The translations under genes were made by a program, and so were the position numbers. 64,000 nucleotides of DNA from JAEVLT01 sp050496765. GTDB taxonomy: Bacteria; Bacillota; Bacilli; Bacillales; Cytobacillaceae. The notes below the pieces were generated by a model, which ran no database searches, was not told the origin of the DNA, and saw only the letters and a program-made list of their open reading frames with translations. The DNA lies in assembly GCF_050496765.1 (NCBI RefSeq), contig NZ_JBNWEO010000019.1, positions 1 to 64,000 of the forward strand, written 5' to 3'. Positions 16,451 to 24,847 of this stretch are shown piece by piece. The number at the start of each line of letters is the position of its first letter. The first letter of the stretch is position 1.

Positions 16451-18142
16451 ATGACGTTTACCATTCGCAAAAAATTAATCGGCGGTTTTTTGGCTGTTCT
16501 GTTACTGCTCGGCACCATTGTCGCCATTGCCAACTATGAAATCAGCCGGATTGACAAATTGTACAGCAAGATGCTCGATGTGGATGCAAATCAAGTCAGC
16601 ATGATTCAAAACTATAAAGCGGAACTGTTTAAACAAGCAAACGCAGTCAACGCCTACCTTTTGGCAAAAAATGCCGATTCCGTTTCGGACTATCAAATTG
16701 CTTTTTCCAAATTCACCAAACCGTTTGAAGCATTGGAAAAAGCCGAAACCACACAAAAAGGAAAACAGCTGTTGGCTGAAATGAAACAGGCACAAAATCA
16801 ATTTTTGCAAGTCGTTAACAAAGAAATTGAATTAAAAAGTCAAGGGGATACAGAAGGATACATAACGCTTGCGACCACGGAGGCGAAGAGCACAAGTGAT
16901 CACTTCCAAGCAGCCGCCGAGGCTGTGGTTCAGTATAAAACGGCGCAAATGAAGGAGCACCGCGCGGAGCTAATGGGTCAAACCAATGCCGTTAAACAAA
17001 CGATCTTGCTGATCAGCCTTGTCGCGATCCTTGTTGGCATTGGGGTAGCCCTTGTTGTCAGTTTTATGATCTCCCGTCCCGTCCAGGCCGTTTCCCACTC
17101 GCTCAATCAACTGGCTCAAGGGAATTTAACCATTCCCGATGTTCGGGTAAAAAACAAAGATGAAATCGGCATTCTGGCAAATTCCTTGAATGAGCTTTTA
17201 AACCATTTGAAAGAACTGATTGGCAAAGTGGTCGATTCCGCTGCCAAAGTGGCGGCTTCAAGCGATCAGTTGCTGGCCAGCAATGAGCAGAATTCGCGCG
17301 CCTCTGAACAAATTGCCCAAAGCGTCCAGCAGACGGCCTCCGGAGCAGAGCAGCAGCTCAGTCTATTTGAGGAAGTTTCCTCTTCTGTCGGAGAAATGGC
17401 TTCCGGCATCCAGCAAATTGCCGAGTCAAGCGAACGGATGCAGCATTCGGCCGAAAACGCGACTCATTTAAGCCGGAAAGGAGCAAAATCAGTCGAGACC
17501 GTAGTCGATCATATGCGCGACATTACCGAGTCGTTTGAACAAACGTCAAAAATTGTGGCCATTCTCGGCAACCGTTCTTCGGAAATCACCGGAATTGCCG
17601 CGCTGATCACCGATATTGCCGAACAGACCAATTTGCTCGCCTTGAACGCCGCCATCGAAGCCGCCCGCGCCGGCGAGCATGGGAAAGGATTTGCCGTTGT
17701 CGCCGATGAAGTCCGCAAACTTGCGGTTCAGTCCAAACAATCAGCTGATCAAATTGCCCACACGATCCGCCTCGTCCAAGAGGAAACCGATCAGGCCATT
17801 GCCGCTGTTCACGCCGGCAACCAGCTTGTTGAAAAAGGTCTTCATTCGACAAAAGAAGCCGACCTCGCCTTCCGCGATATTTCCGGCTCCATCGAAGAAG
17901 TTTCAAGCAAAGTTCAAGAAGTTTCTTCAGCAGTCGAAGAATTAACAGCCCAAAGCCATCTAATTGTCGAAACAATCGGCCAGGTCAAAGCCATTGCCGA
18001 ACAAGGCCTGCTGGCAAACCAAGACAGCTCCGCCGCTACCCAAGAACAAGTTGCAACCATGGAAGAAGTCACCGCCTCAGCTCAAGGTCTCACCCAGCTT
18101 GCCAACGAACTGCAAACCGCCGTCTCACAATTTAAATTATAG
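16451..18142 (+). CDS. Methyl-accepting chemotaxis protein
   Basis: 563 aa from ATG 16451 (AAAGGAG upstream); an upstream in-frame start at 16355 would overlap the ywpF terminator. TM1 at about 8-28, a helical extracellular sensor of about 150 residues (four-helix-bundle type), TM2 at about 184-207, HAMP to about 260, then the cytoplasmic signalling domain with the hairpin tip EQTNLLALNAAIEAARAGEH and GFAVVADEVRKLA. It forms ternary arrays with CheW/CheA. The ligand cannot be told. The monocistronic layout with its own terminator is common for such receptors. Confidence 0.95.
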   Translation: MTFTIRKKLIGGFLAVLLLLGTIVAIANYEISRIDKLYSKMLDVDANQVSMIQNYKAELFKQANAVNAYLLAKNADSVSDYQIAFSKFTKPFEALEKAETTQKGKQLLAEMKQAQNQFLQVVNKEIELKSQGDTEGYITLATTEAKSTSDHFQAAAEAVVQYKTAQMKEHRAELMGQTNAVKQTILLISLVAILVGIGVALVVSFMISRPVQAVSHSLNQLAQGNLTIPDVRVKNKDEIGILANSLNELLNHLKELIGKVVDSAAKVAASSDQLLASNEQNSRASEQIAQSVQQTASGAEQQLSLFEEVSSSVGEMASGIQQIAESSERMQHSAENATHLSRKGAKSVETVVDHMRDITESFEQTSKIVAILGNRSSEITGIAALITDIAEQTNLLALNAAIEAARAGEHGKGFAVVADEVRKLAVQSKQSADQIAHTIRLVQEETDQAIAAVHAGNQLVEKGLHSTKEADLAFRDISGSIEEVSSKVQEVSSAVEELTAQSHLIVETIGQVKAIAEQGLLANQDSSAATQEQVATMEEVTASAQGLTQLANELQTAVSQFKL

Positions 18143-18149
18143 GATGGAG

Positions 18150-18178
18150 GCACTCGCAAATTGCGAGTGCTCTTTTTC
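18150..18178 (+). terminator. Terminator of the chemoreceptor gene
   Basis: GCACTCGCAA (18150-18159) pairs with TTGCGAGTGC (18161-18170), then TCTTTTT. Confidence 0.9.
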
Positions 18179-18260
18179 GGTTCATTTTCACTTAATTTTT
18201 CAAGTGTATGGGTATTTTTGGTCTTTTTCTAGGTATAGTGAGCCGTTTCATCTGCCGCAG

Positions 18261-19790
18261 CTCCACCCTATCCGCGGGGGTTGGGGGATGTCCGCGGGGT
18301 TTTGGGGGGATATCCGAGGGGTTTTGGGGTTTATCCGTGAAATATAGTCGTTTATCCGCGGAGTTTTTGTGTTTATCCGCGAAGTTTAGTCGTTTATCCG
18401 CGGAACTTTTCCATTTATCCGCGGAATTCTCCTGTTTATCCGTATTTCCTTTATCTGGATCACCCCTAATTTCCAGTTATCGGTATTTTTGGTCCTTTCC
18501 TAGTAAAGAAATTTGTACTACCTACTGCGACTCCACCCTTTCCGCGGACTTTAGTGGTTTATCCGCGAAGTTTTTGTGTTTATCCGCGAAGTTTAGTCGT
18601 TTATCCGCGGAAATTTTCCATTTATCCGCGGAGTTCTCCTGTTTATCCGTATTTCCTTTATATGGTTCACCCCCTAATTTCCAGTTATCGGTATTTTTGA
18701 TCTTTCCTAGTAAAGAAATTTGCACTACCTACTGCGACTCCACCCTTTCCGCGGACTTTAGTCGTTTATCCGCGGAGTTTTTGTGTTTATCCGCGAAGTC
18801 TAGTCGTTTATCCGCGGAACTTTTCCATTTATCCGCGGAGTTCTCCTGTTTATCCGTATTTCCTTTATATGGTTCACCCCCTAATTTCCAGTTATCGGTA
18901 TTTTTGATCTTTCCTAGTAAAGAAATTTGCACTACCTACTGCGACTCCACCCTTTCCGCGGACTTTAGTCGTTTATCCGCGGAGTTTTTGTGTTTATCCG
19001 CGAAGTCTAGTCGTTTATCCGCGGAACTTTTCCATTTATCCGCGGAGTTCTCCTGTTTATCCGTATTTCCTTTATCTGGATCACCCCTAATTTCCAGTTA
19101 TCGGTATTTTTGATCTTTCCTAGTAAAGAAATTTGCACTACCTACTGCGACTCCACCCTATCCGCGAAATTTAGTCGTCTATCCGCGGAGTTTTTGTGTT
19201 TATCCGCGAAGTTTAGTGGTTTATCCGCGGAAATTTTCCATTTATCCGCGGAGTTCTCCTGTTTATCCGTATTTCCTTTATATGGACCCATCCCAATTTC
19301 CAGTTATCGGTATTTTGATCCTTTCCTAGTTAAGAAATTTGTATTACCTACTGCGACTCCACCCTATCCGCGGAATTTAGTGGTTTATCCGCGGAGTTTT
19401 TGTGTTTATCTGCGAAGTTTAGTCGTTTATCCGCGAAACTTTTCCATTTATCCGCGGAATTCTCCTGTTTATCCGTATTTCCTTTATCTGGACCCATCCT
19501 AATTTCCAGTTATCGGTATTTTTGATCTTTCCTAGTAAAGAAATTTGCACTACCTACTGCGACTCCACCCTATCTGCGGAATTTAGCTATTTATCCGTGA
19601 AATTTCCCCTTTCATCCGCGAAACTTTTCCATTTATCCGCGAAATACCACTATTTATCCATTTACCCCTTTTTCTGGATCCCCCCGAATTTCCAGCTATC
19701 GGTATTCCCAGTCTTCTTCATTGTAAAAAATATTGTACCATTGGCTGCGATCCACACCCTTTCCGTGAACTTCCCCTTTTTCCCAGAGTC
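18261..19790. repeat. Repeat array A: TTTATCCGCGGA core every 21 bp in about 207-bp units, about 7 copies
   Basis: Each unit has CTCCACCCTxTCCGCGG, then four or five TTTATCCGCG(G/A)A cores exactly 21 bp apart, a closing TTTATCCGTATTTCC without the GCGG, and an AT-rich stretch with CCAGTTATCGGTATTTTTGA and AAAGAAATTTG. Units start near 18261, 18530, 18738, 18946, 19150, 19356 and 19562. The core octamer TCCGCGGA is a perfect palindrome. On the minus strand the cores read as ADK in a 7-residue rhythm and each 207-bp unit can hold one about 67-codon ORF; on the plus strand a 302-codon frame also runs through. Both follow from the repeat and neither is accepted as a gene. Lies between convergent genes. 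Confidence 0.95.
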
Positions 19791-19833
19791 CACCTTCCAA
19801 AGAACTCACCTCACCTTCTGGCCGTCCAAGACA

Positions 19834-19869
19834 TAAAAAAAAAGAAACCCCGCTCCCCTGCAAGGTTTC
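19834..19869 (-). terminator. Terminator of the fabZ unit
   Basis: On the minus strand GAAACC..GGTTTC (19844-19849 with 19864-19869) is followed by about ten T (19834-19843). Confidence 0.8.
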
Positions 19870-19891
19870 CATCCATTTACACCCAACAATA

Positions 19892-20329
19892 TTATTTTTC
19901 CGCCTTCTCCCCTAAAGCAAACGTGATTTCCGCTTCGCAGACAAGCTCGCCCTCTACCGTGGCAACCGCTTTGCCTTTCCCAATCGAACCGCGAACACGC
20001 GTCATTTCTACTTCGAGCCGAAGCTGGTCCCCAGGAGTGACTTGCTTTTTGAAACGGCAACCATCAATTCCGGCAAAAAAAGCGAGCCGCCCGCGATTTT
20101 CCTCTTTGATCAAAATGGCAACCGCCCCGACTTGAGCAAGAGCTTCCACAATTAATACACCGGGCATTACCGGGTATTGCGGAAAATGGCCGTTGAAAAA
20201 CGCTTCATTGGCCGTTACATTTTTAATCCCGACTGCACGCTTTCCTTCTTCTACTTCCAAAATTTTGTCCACCAGCAAAAACGGATATCGGTGTGGGATG
20301 ATCTCTTTGATTTGCGTTACATCTAGCAT
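19892..20329 (-). CDS. fabZ: 3-hydroxyacyl-ACP dehydratase FabZ
   Basis: 145 aa, single hot-dog fold. Catalytic His48 (NGHFP) and Glu62 (GVLIVEALAQ) are present, with the family start IPHRYPFLLVDKI. Catalyses dehydration of 3-hydroxyacyl-ACP in type II fatty-acid synthesis. GGAGGT precedes the ATG. Last gene of the minus-strand run flhO-flhP-epuA-like-fabZ. Confidence 0.97.
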   Translation of the reverse strand: MLDVTQIKEIIPHRYPFLLVDKILEVEEGKRAVGIKNVTANEAFFNGHFPQYPVMPGVLIVEALAQVGAVAILIKEENRGRLAFFAGIDGCRFKKQVTPGDQLRLEVEMTRVRGSIGKGKAVATVEGELVCEAEITFALGEKAEK

Positions 20330-20390
20330 TTTAGTACCTCCTACTAATAATAGGTATCCACCCTATTATACACAAAAACGACCATCCCCA

Positions 20391-20672
20391 CTATTTTTCT
20401 TTTTCAACAAGATCGCGGATATGCGTCCAGGTTGATGGTTTGAAAACATCGGTCGCCTTGCCGCCGCCAATAGCCCCATACCCGACGAGCGCTCCAGCAG
20501 TTATGCTCAACGCAATCATCACAAGCAGCAAAACAAGCCGCAGCCAAATCGGAATCAAACGAACCCGGATCCACCCCGAGCCTGAAGCCGAATCATTCTC
20601 GGTCCGCTGCTGCTGCTTATATTCCGCACGCGTCTTCGCCTGCCATTCCTCCGACTGTCTTGCCCCCATCAT
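20391..20672 (-). CDS. EpuA-like small membrane protein
   Basis: 93 aa from ATG 20672 (GGGG upstream). A hydrophilic N-terminus (WQAKTRAEYKQQQ) is followed by IPIWLRLVLLLVMIALSI, one transmembrane helix, then GYGAIGGGKATDVFKPSTW, the signature of the EpuA family that databases often mislabel as RNA polymerase subunit beta. Probably one-pass with an outside C-terminus. Position between flhP and fabZ is shared with other Bacillus genomes. Function unknown; nothing supports an RNA polymerase role. Confidence 0.8.
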   Translation of the reverse strand: MMGARQSEEWQAKTRAEYKQQQRTENDSASGSGWIRVRLIPIWLRLVLLLVMIALSITAGALVGYGAIGGGKATDVFKPSTWTHIRDLVEKEK

Positions 20673-20727
20673 CCATTCCCCTTTTCGGAAAAGTATCCTG
20701 CCGCTGATTTTCTCACCAATCAAAACC

Positions 20728-21558
20728 TTAGCGAATCCCGTTAATCAGCCCCATCATTTGATCCGCAATCGTTATCGAGCGCGACTGAAACTGGTACGAA
20801 CGCTGAACAGTAAGCAAATCCGTCATTTCCTTCGACAAATCCACATTAGACTGCTCAAGCATCCGTTGGCCAATCGAAACCTGCCCCCTCTGCTGCCCCG
20901 TTAAATCCGTCAGCACATCCGCAGGCACAACCCCCGTGGCACCAGCCGCAAGCCCAAGCAAATTGCCGCCCTTTTGCTCAAAAAACTGCGGCTTATTGAG
21001 CTGGACAACACCTAACATAAAAGATTGGCTCGTCCCATTTGCCATCGTCACATTCATTTGCCCCGACTTCGTTACTTCAATTTTACCAACATCCCCAGCA
21101 ACCGTAATCGGTCGATTCGCCTCATCCAGAACCGGATCACCAGAGCTCGTCACCAGCATCACCTCATTCGCCGACACAGGCGACAGCGAAAACGAACCAT
21201 CCCTTGTATACTGAACCGAATTATCCTTAGAAGACAAAACCTTAAAATATTGATTCTCCGCCTGAAAAGCAAGATCAAGATCCCGGCCTGTTGACTTGAA
21301 ACTGCCCTGTTTTGCCAACATTTGAACCTGATCCAGCCGCGCCCCGACACCTTGGCGAATCCCATTCGGCGTCAGCCGGCCAACCTCTGCCCGCGCATTC
21401 GGCTGATTATCCACCTGCTGAACCAGCAAATCCGTAAAACTAGCCTGCCTGCTTTTAAAACCCGTCGTATCCACGTTCGCCAAATTATTGCCAATCATAT
21501 CCATTTGCTTCTGCAACTGACCCAACGCATTCGTTGCCGTAATCATTGTGCTATTCAC
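20728..21558 (-). CDS. flhP: Flagellar rod/hook-basal body protein FlhP
   Basis: 276 aa, FlgF/FlgG family. The N-terminus ALGQLQKQMDMIGNNLANVD and TTGFKSRQASF is the flagellar rod signature; the C-terminus EQSNVDLSKEMTDLLTVQRS is the partner coil that packs with it. Distal rod component assembled through the export apparatus. Follows flhO by 72 bp in the same unit. Confidence 0.93.
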   Translation of the reverse strand: MNSTMITATNALGQLQKQMDMIGNNLANVDTTGFKSRQASFTDLLVQQVDNQPNARAEVGRLTPNGIRQGVGARLDQVQMLAKQGSFKSTGRDLDLAFQAENQYFKVLSSKDNSVQYTRDGSFSLSPVSANEVMLVTSSGDPVLDEANRPITVAGDVGKIEVTKSGQMNVTMANGTSQSFMLGVVQLNKPQFFEQKGGNLLGLAAGATGVVPADVLTDLTGQQRGQVSIGQRMLEQSNVDLSKEMTDLLTVQRSYQFQSRSITIADQMMGLINGIR

Positions 21559-21630
21559 ATGAATCCCTCATTCTCATTCAAACCTTTTTTTGGAAAAAAA
21601 CTTGCGGGTGACGGAGCTGGTGATCTTGAA

Positions 21631-22446
21631 TTAACCGACTTTGCCGACCTCGTTGACTGCTTTATCCATACTCCGATCATAAGCCTGCAAAATCTTTTGG
21701 TTCGCTTCAAACGAACGGTAGGCCGTCAGCAAATCCGTCATCGACCGGCTGACATCAACATTCGAACGCTCCAAAAAGCCTTGCTGCAGCTTAAACTGGA
21801 CGCCTGGCCGGGTACTGGCATTCACCAGCGCCGCTCCATTTCCCGCCCGGTACAAGCCGCTGCCTTCTTTAATCAGCTGCTCTGGATTGGCGGCAAATGC
21901 GATTCCCAACTGTGCCTGCTCGCCATTTGCACCGCTGATTTGCCCGCTATCAGTCAACGTAAACTGGTCGCTTGAAAGCTGAATCGGGTTGCCATTGGCA
22001 TCCAATACGTATAAGCCGCCACCTGTTGTCAAAAACCCTTTGGCATCAAGCGTAAAATTGCCGTCCCTCGTATAGCGGGTTTGGCCATTTGGATCTTGAA
22101 CGGTAAAAAACACGGAACCCTTTTGCCCATTTGTGACCGGCATCGTTAAATCAACCAATGCCATATCCGTTTTGTTACCAGTTTGCTGCATATCCCCCTG
22201 GATAAACTTCGGAATCGTTTCCTGCATGTACACACCCGTATTCACCGAGCCAACCGGTGTCGAAACCGCTGCCGCGGGAGCCGTTTTATCAAAGCGCTGC
22301 AACAGCATCTCCGGAAATGCCCTTAATGCCGCCTGATCTTCCTTAAATCCGGGCGTGTTGGCGTTTGCCATATTATTCGTTACCATTTCTGTCCGGCGCT
22401 GCTGGGCGAGCATGCCGGAAGCAACTGTGTAAAATCCTCTGAACAT
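21631..22446 (-). CDS. flhO: Flagellar rod/hook-basal body protein FlhO
   Basis: 271 aa from ATG 22446, with AGGTGG upstream; an open extension to 22509 lacks support. MFRGFYTVASGMLAQQRR and NNMANANTPGFKEDQ form the rod N-terminal signature; the C-terminal coil ERSNVDVSRSMTDLLTAYRS closes it. Paralogue of FlhP; both are needed for the rod-hook junction in B. subtilis. The neighbour mbl lies upstream across a terminator. Confidence 0.93.
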   Translation of the reverse strand: MFRGFYTVASGMLAQQRRTEMVTNNMANANTPGFKEDQAALRAFPEMLLQRFDKTAPAAAVSTPVGSVNTGVYMQETIPKFIQGDMQQTGNKTDMALVDLTMPVTNGQKGSVFFTVQDPNGQTRYTRDGNFTLDAKGFLTTGGGLYVLDANGNPIQLSSDQFTLTDSGQISGANGEQAQLGIAFAANPEQLIKEGSGLYRAGNGAALVNASTRPGVQFKLQQGFLERSNVDVSRSMTDLLTAYRSFEANQKILQAYDRSMDKAVNEVGKVG

Positions 22447-22605
22447 CGTTTCCACCTCATTTATCGATGGGTATCTATCCTTATTATAAGGAATTTTCCT
22501 AAAATACACATTAACTTTTTGTAGTTTTTTGTCTGAATTTGTTTTAAATACCCATCAAACGGAAATAATTGTTCATTTAAAGTCCACTTTCTTCAACTAG
22601 ATCCT

Positions 22606-22700
22606 GAACTCCGGCTCGATTTCGATATTTCGCCTTCCAAGTGCGGAACTCCGGCTCGATTTCGATATTTCGCCTTCCAAGTGCGGAACTCCGCCTTGAT
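22606..22700. repeat. Short tandem repeat, 40-bp unit, about 2.3 copies
   Basis: GAACTCCGGCTCGATTTCGA followed by ATTTCGCCTTCCAAGTGCG occurs twice in tandem, then a partial GAACTCCGCCTTGATT. The TTCGCCTT and CTCCGCCTT cores recall the 21-bp repeat at 60.1 kb. No gene is accepted in 22447-22820. Confidence 0.75.
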
Positions 22701-22760
22701 TCAGTTTTTTCTACTTCATCCGAAACAACCCTGTATATAGCCCATTCACCACAATTTACC

Positions 22761-22790
22761 AAAAATAAAAAAGCCTGATGACGAAGGCTT
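22761..22790 (-). terminator. Terminator of mbl
   Basis: On the minus strand AAGCCT (22790-22785) pairs with AGGCTT (22776-22771), then TTTTATTTTT. Confidence 0.9.
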
Positions 22791-22820
22791 GTCCGCCTTT
22801 TTCTTCAGACTTTTTCCCTA

Positions 22821-23822
22821 TTAGACGATTTTTCTTTTTGGCAGGCGGTCGATGTTGTCGAGCATGACGCCTGTTCCTATTGCGACACAATCCATTGGAT
22901 TTTCTGCTACCAGTACTGGCACTTTCAGCTCTTCGGCAAGAAGCAGATCAATTCCGTGAAGCAGAGCGCCTCCGCCTGTTAAAATTACGCCGCGATCGAT
23001 AATGTCCGCTGATAATTCCGGCGGTGTCCGTTCGAGCACGGTTTTGGCCGCTTGCACAATCACGGCAACCGATTCGCGCAATGCCTCTTCGATCTCTTCT
23101 GAATGAACCGTAATCGTGCGTGGCAAGCCGCTGACCATGTCCCGGCCGCGAATTTCCATTTCCTCTGAACGCGATCCAGGAAAAACAGTACCAATGTTGA
23201 TTTTAATATTTTCGGCTGTGCGTTCACCGATCAACAGCTTGTACTCGCGCTTGATGTAATTTAAAATTTCCGCGTCAAATTTGTCGCCGGCCATTTTTAT
23301 GGAGGAAGAAGTCACGATATCGCCCATAGATAGAACTGCTACGTCCGTTGTTCCTCCTCCGATGTCGACGACCATATTGCCGCTTGGCTGAAAAATGTCC
23401 ATTCCGGCACCAATGGCTGCTACTTTTGGTTCTTCTTCCAAATACACTTTTTTGCCGCCGCTTTTTTCTGCAGCCTCGCGAATCGCTTTTTGCTCAACGC
23501 TTGTGATGTTGGTCGGGCAGCAAATCAAAATTCTTGGCTTTGATAAAAATCCTTTGACATTCAGCTTATTGATAAAATGCTTTAGCATGGCTTCTGTTAC
23601 ATCAAAGTCGGCAATAACGCCATCTTTAAGCGGACGAATGGCAACGATGTTTCCTGGTGTCCGTCCAACCATTTTGCGCGCTTCTTCCCCAACCGCAAGA
23701 ACGCGGTTTGTGTTTTTATCAATCGCCACAACTGAAGGTTCATTCAAAACAATGCCGCGGCCTTTAACGTGAATCAACACATTGGCCGTTCCTAGATCAA
23801 TTCCAATATCCCTTGCAAACAT
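22821..23822 (-). CDS. mbl: MreB-like actin homologue Mbl
   Basis: 333 aa from ATG 23822 (AGGAGG upstream). Actin-fold ATP sites: DIGIDLGTANVLIHVKG (phosphate 1), DIGGGTTDVAVLS (phosphate 2), TGGGALLHGID (adenosine). Polymerises along the membrane and guides lateral wall synthesis in rod cells. The chromosomal position after spoIIID identifies Mbl rather than MreB or MreBH. Confidence 0.97.
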   Translation of the reverse strand: MFARDIGIDLGTANVLIHVKGRGIVLNEPSVVAIDKNTNRVLAVGEEARKMVGRTPGNIVAIRPLKDGVIADFDVTEAMLKHFINKLNVKGFLSKPRILICCPTNITSVEQKAIREAAEKSGGKKVYLEEEPKVAAIGAGMDIFQPSGNMVVDIGGGTTDVAVLSMGDIVTSSSIKMAGDKFDAEILNYIKREYKLLIGERTAENIKINIGTVFPGSRSEEMEIRGRDMVSGLPRTITVHSEEIEEALRESVAVIVQAAKTVLERTPPELSADIIDRGVILTGGGALLHGIDLLLAEELKVPVLVAENPMDCVAIGTGVMLDNIDRLPKRKIV

Positions 23823-24028
23823 TCTTTTCTCTTTCCTCCTTGATACGGAATCCACATACTGTCCTAATTATATATTCTAACACAACCAGGACTTTTTACA
23901 TACAAAAAGTTGTAAATATTTGCAGAATCTTGTCAGATGAAAGGAAAAAGAATTTGCTCAAAGGAAAATGAAAGTTTGCCAGTTGGCGAGGCTGGCGTTC
24001 TTCGGATTTTCAAGTCCGGCCAGGCTGT

Positions 24029-24301
24029 TTATTTGACAACCTCTCCTTCTCTTTCTTCTTTTTGATATTTCATCTTGGTTGCTTCGCCACCGCGTAAATG
24101 GCGGATTGATTTATGGTAATCTAGAATTTCTTTCACTTCGTTTGCCAAATCTGGATTAATTTCAGGAAGTCTCTCTGTCAAATCTTTATGGACTGTACTT
24201 TTGGATACGCCAAACTCCTTCGCAATGACGCGAACCGTTTTTCTCGTCTCCACGATATACTTTCCAATCTTGATAGTTCTCTCTTTGATGTAATCGTGCA
24301 C
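24029..24301 (-). CDS. spoIIID: Sporulation transcription factor SpoIIID
   Basis: 90 aa from GTG 24301 (AGGGAGG 9 nt upstream), the same unusual GTG start as in B. subtilis. HDYIKERTIKIGKYIVETRK, then VRVIAKEFGVSKSTVHKDL (helix-turn-helix), followed by ERLPEINPDLANEV and IRHLRGGEATKMKY; nearly identical to the known protein. Binds DNA as a monomer with HTH plus a C-terminal basic helix and switches mother-cell genes under SigE. Two stem-loops lie upstream. Confidence 0.97.
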   Translation of the reverse strand: MHDYIKERTIKIGKYIVETRKTVRVIAKEFGVSKSTVHKDLTERLPEINPDLANEVKEILDYHKSIRHLRGGEATKMKYQKEEREGEVVK

Positions 24302-24374
24302 ACCACTCGCCCTCCCTAAATTGGATGTGAGAAGTGTGAAATGAGACCCGCTTATCTTTGACGAATACTGCCAC

Positions 24375-24424
24375 CGCATAAATAGATTCATGACCATGCG
24401 GCAGAAAGCATTGCTGCTTTCTGA
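24375..24424 (-). promoter_or_regulatory. Two adjacent perfect stem-loops upstream of spoIIID
   Basis: CAGAAAGCA/TGCTTTCTG (24403-24411 with 24416-24424) and CCGCAT/ATGCGG (24375-24380 with 24397-24402), abutting each other, about 75-125 nt upstream of the start. No T-run follows, so they are not simple terminators. Their role is unknown; an mRNA leader or protein-binding site is inferred. The remaining 24425-24807 shows no gene. Confidence 0.5.
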
Positions 24425-24807
24425 ATCGTACGATGAATAATCATGTCCGCAACTACTCCCCCGCTGTTACCAAACGACTCCTCACCTCAAACACTCTCTT
24501 TGTAAAGGTTTGTAAACATTTTATTAGCTTGGGTAACGGTTTATGACCATTTCAGGCAAACAGGACAAGGTTTTTGAGAAATTATTTGATAATTGGACAT
24601 AAAATTGATCCGCTTTCATCTCAAGACAGTTCAAGCGTCTTTCATTTTTCCGGATGGGCTCCGCCATTTTTATCAATTTACTTTCAATTTAAGGAACTAC
24701 GTGCGGCCAGTAAACCCCGATAAATGCAGCAAAATTCTTCTCTTTTTCGACAGGCTTTTCACGATAAAGTCGAATATTTCCCGAGAAATTTGTCATATTT
24801 TTGCATA

Positions 24808-24839
24808 CAAAAAGGACTGCAGATGGTTGGCTGCAGCCC
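24808..24839 (-). terminator. Terminator of the PBP3-like gene
   Basis: On the minus strand GGGCTGCAG (24839-24831) pairs with CTGCAGTCC (24822-24814), then TTTTTG. Confidence 0.9.
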
Positions 24840-24847
24840 TTTTCTCA

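Noticed and set aside
18208..19113. 302-codon plus-strand ORF in array A
   Set aside because: Frame is a by-product of the 21-bp and 207-bp (multiple-of-3) periods; no ribosome site and low-complexity LSAEFSCLS-type product.
20391..20672. RNA polymerase beta subunit
   Set aside because: The EpuA-type family name is often mis-transferred; a 93-aa one-TM protein has no polymerase motif.
22577..22762. 61-codon ORF between flhO and mbl
   Set aside because: Its length comes from the 40-bp direct repeat and it runs into the mbl terminator.
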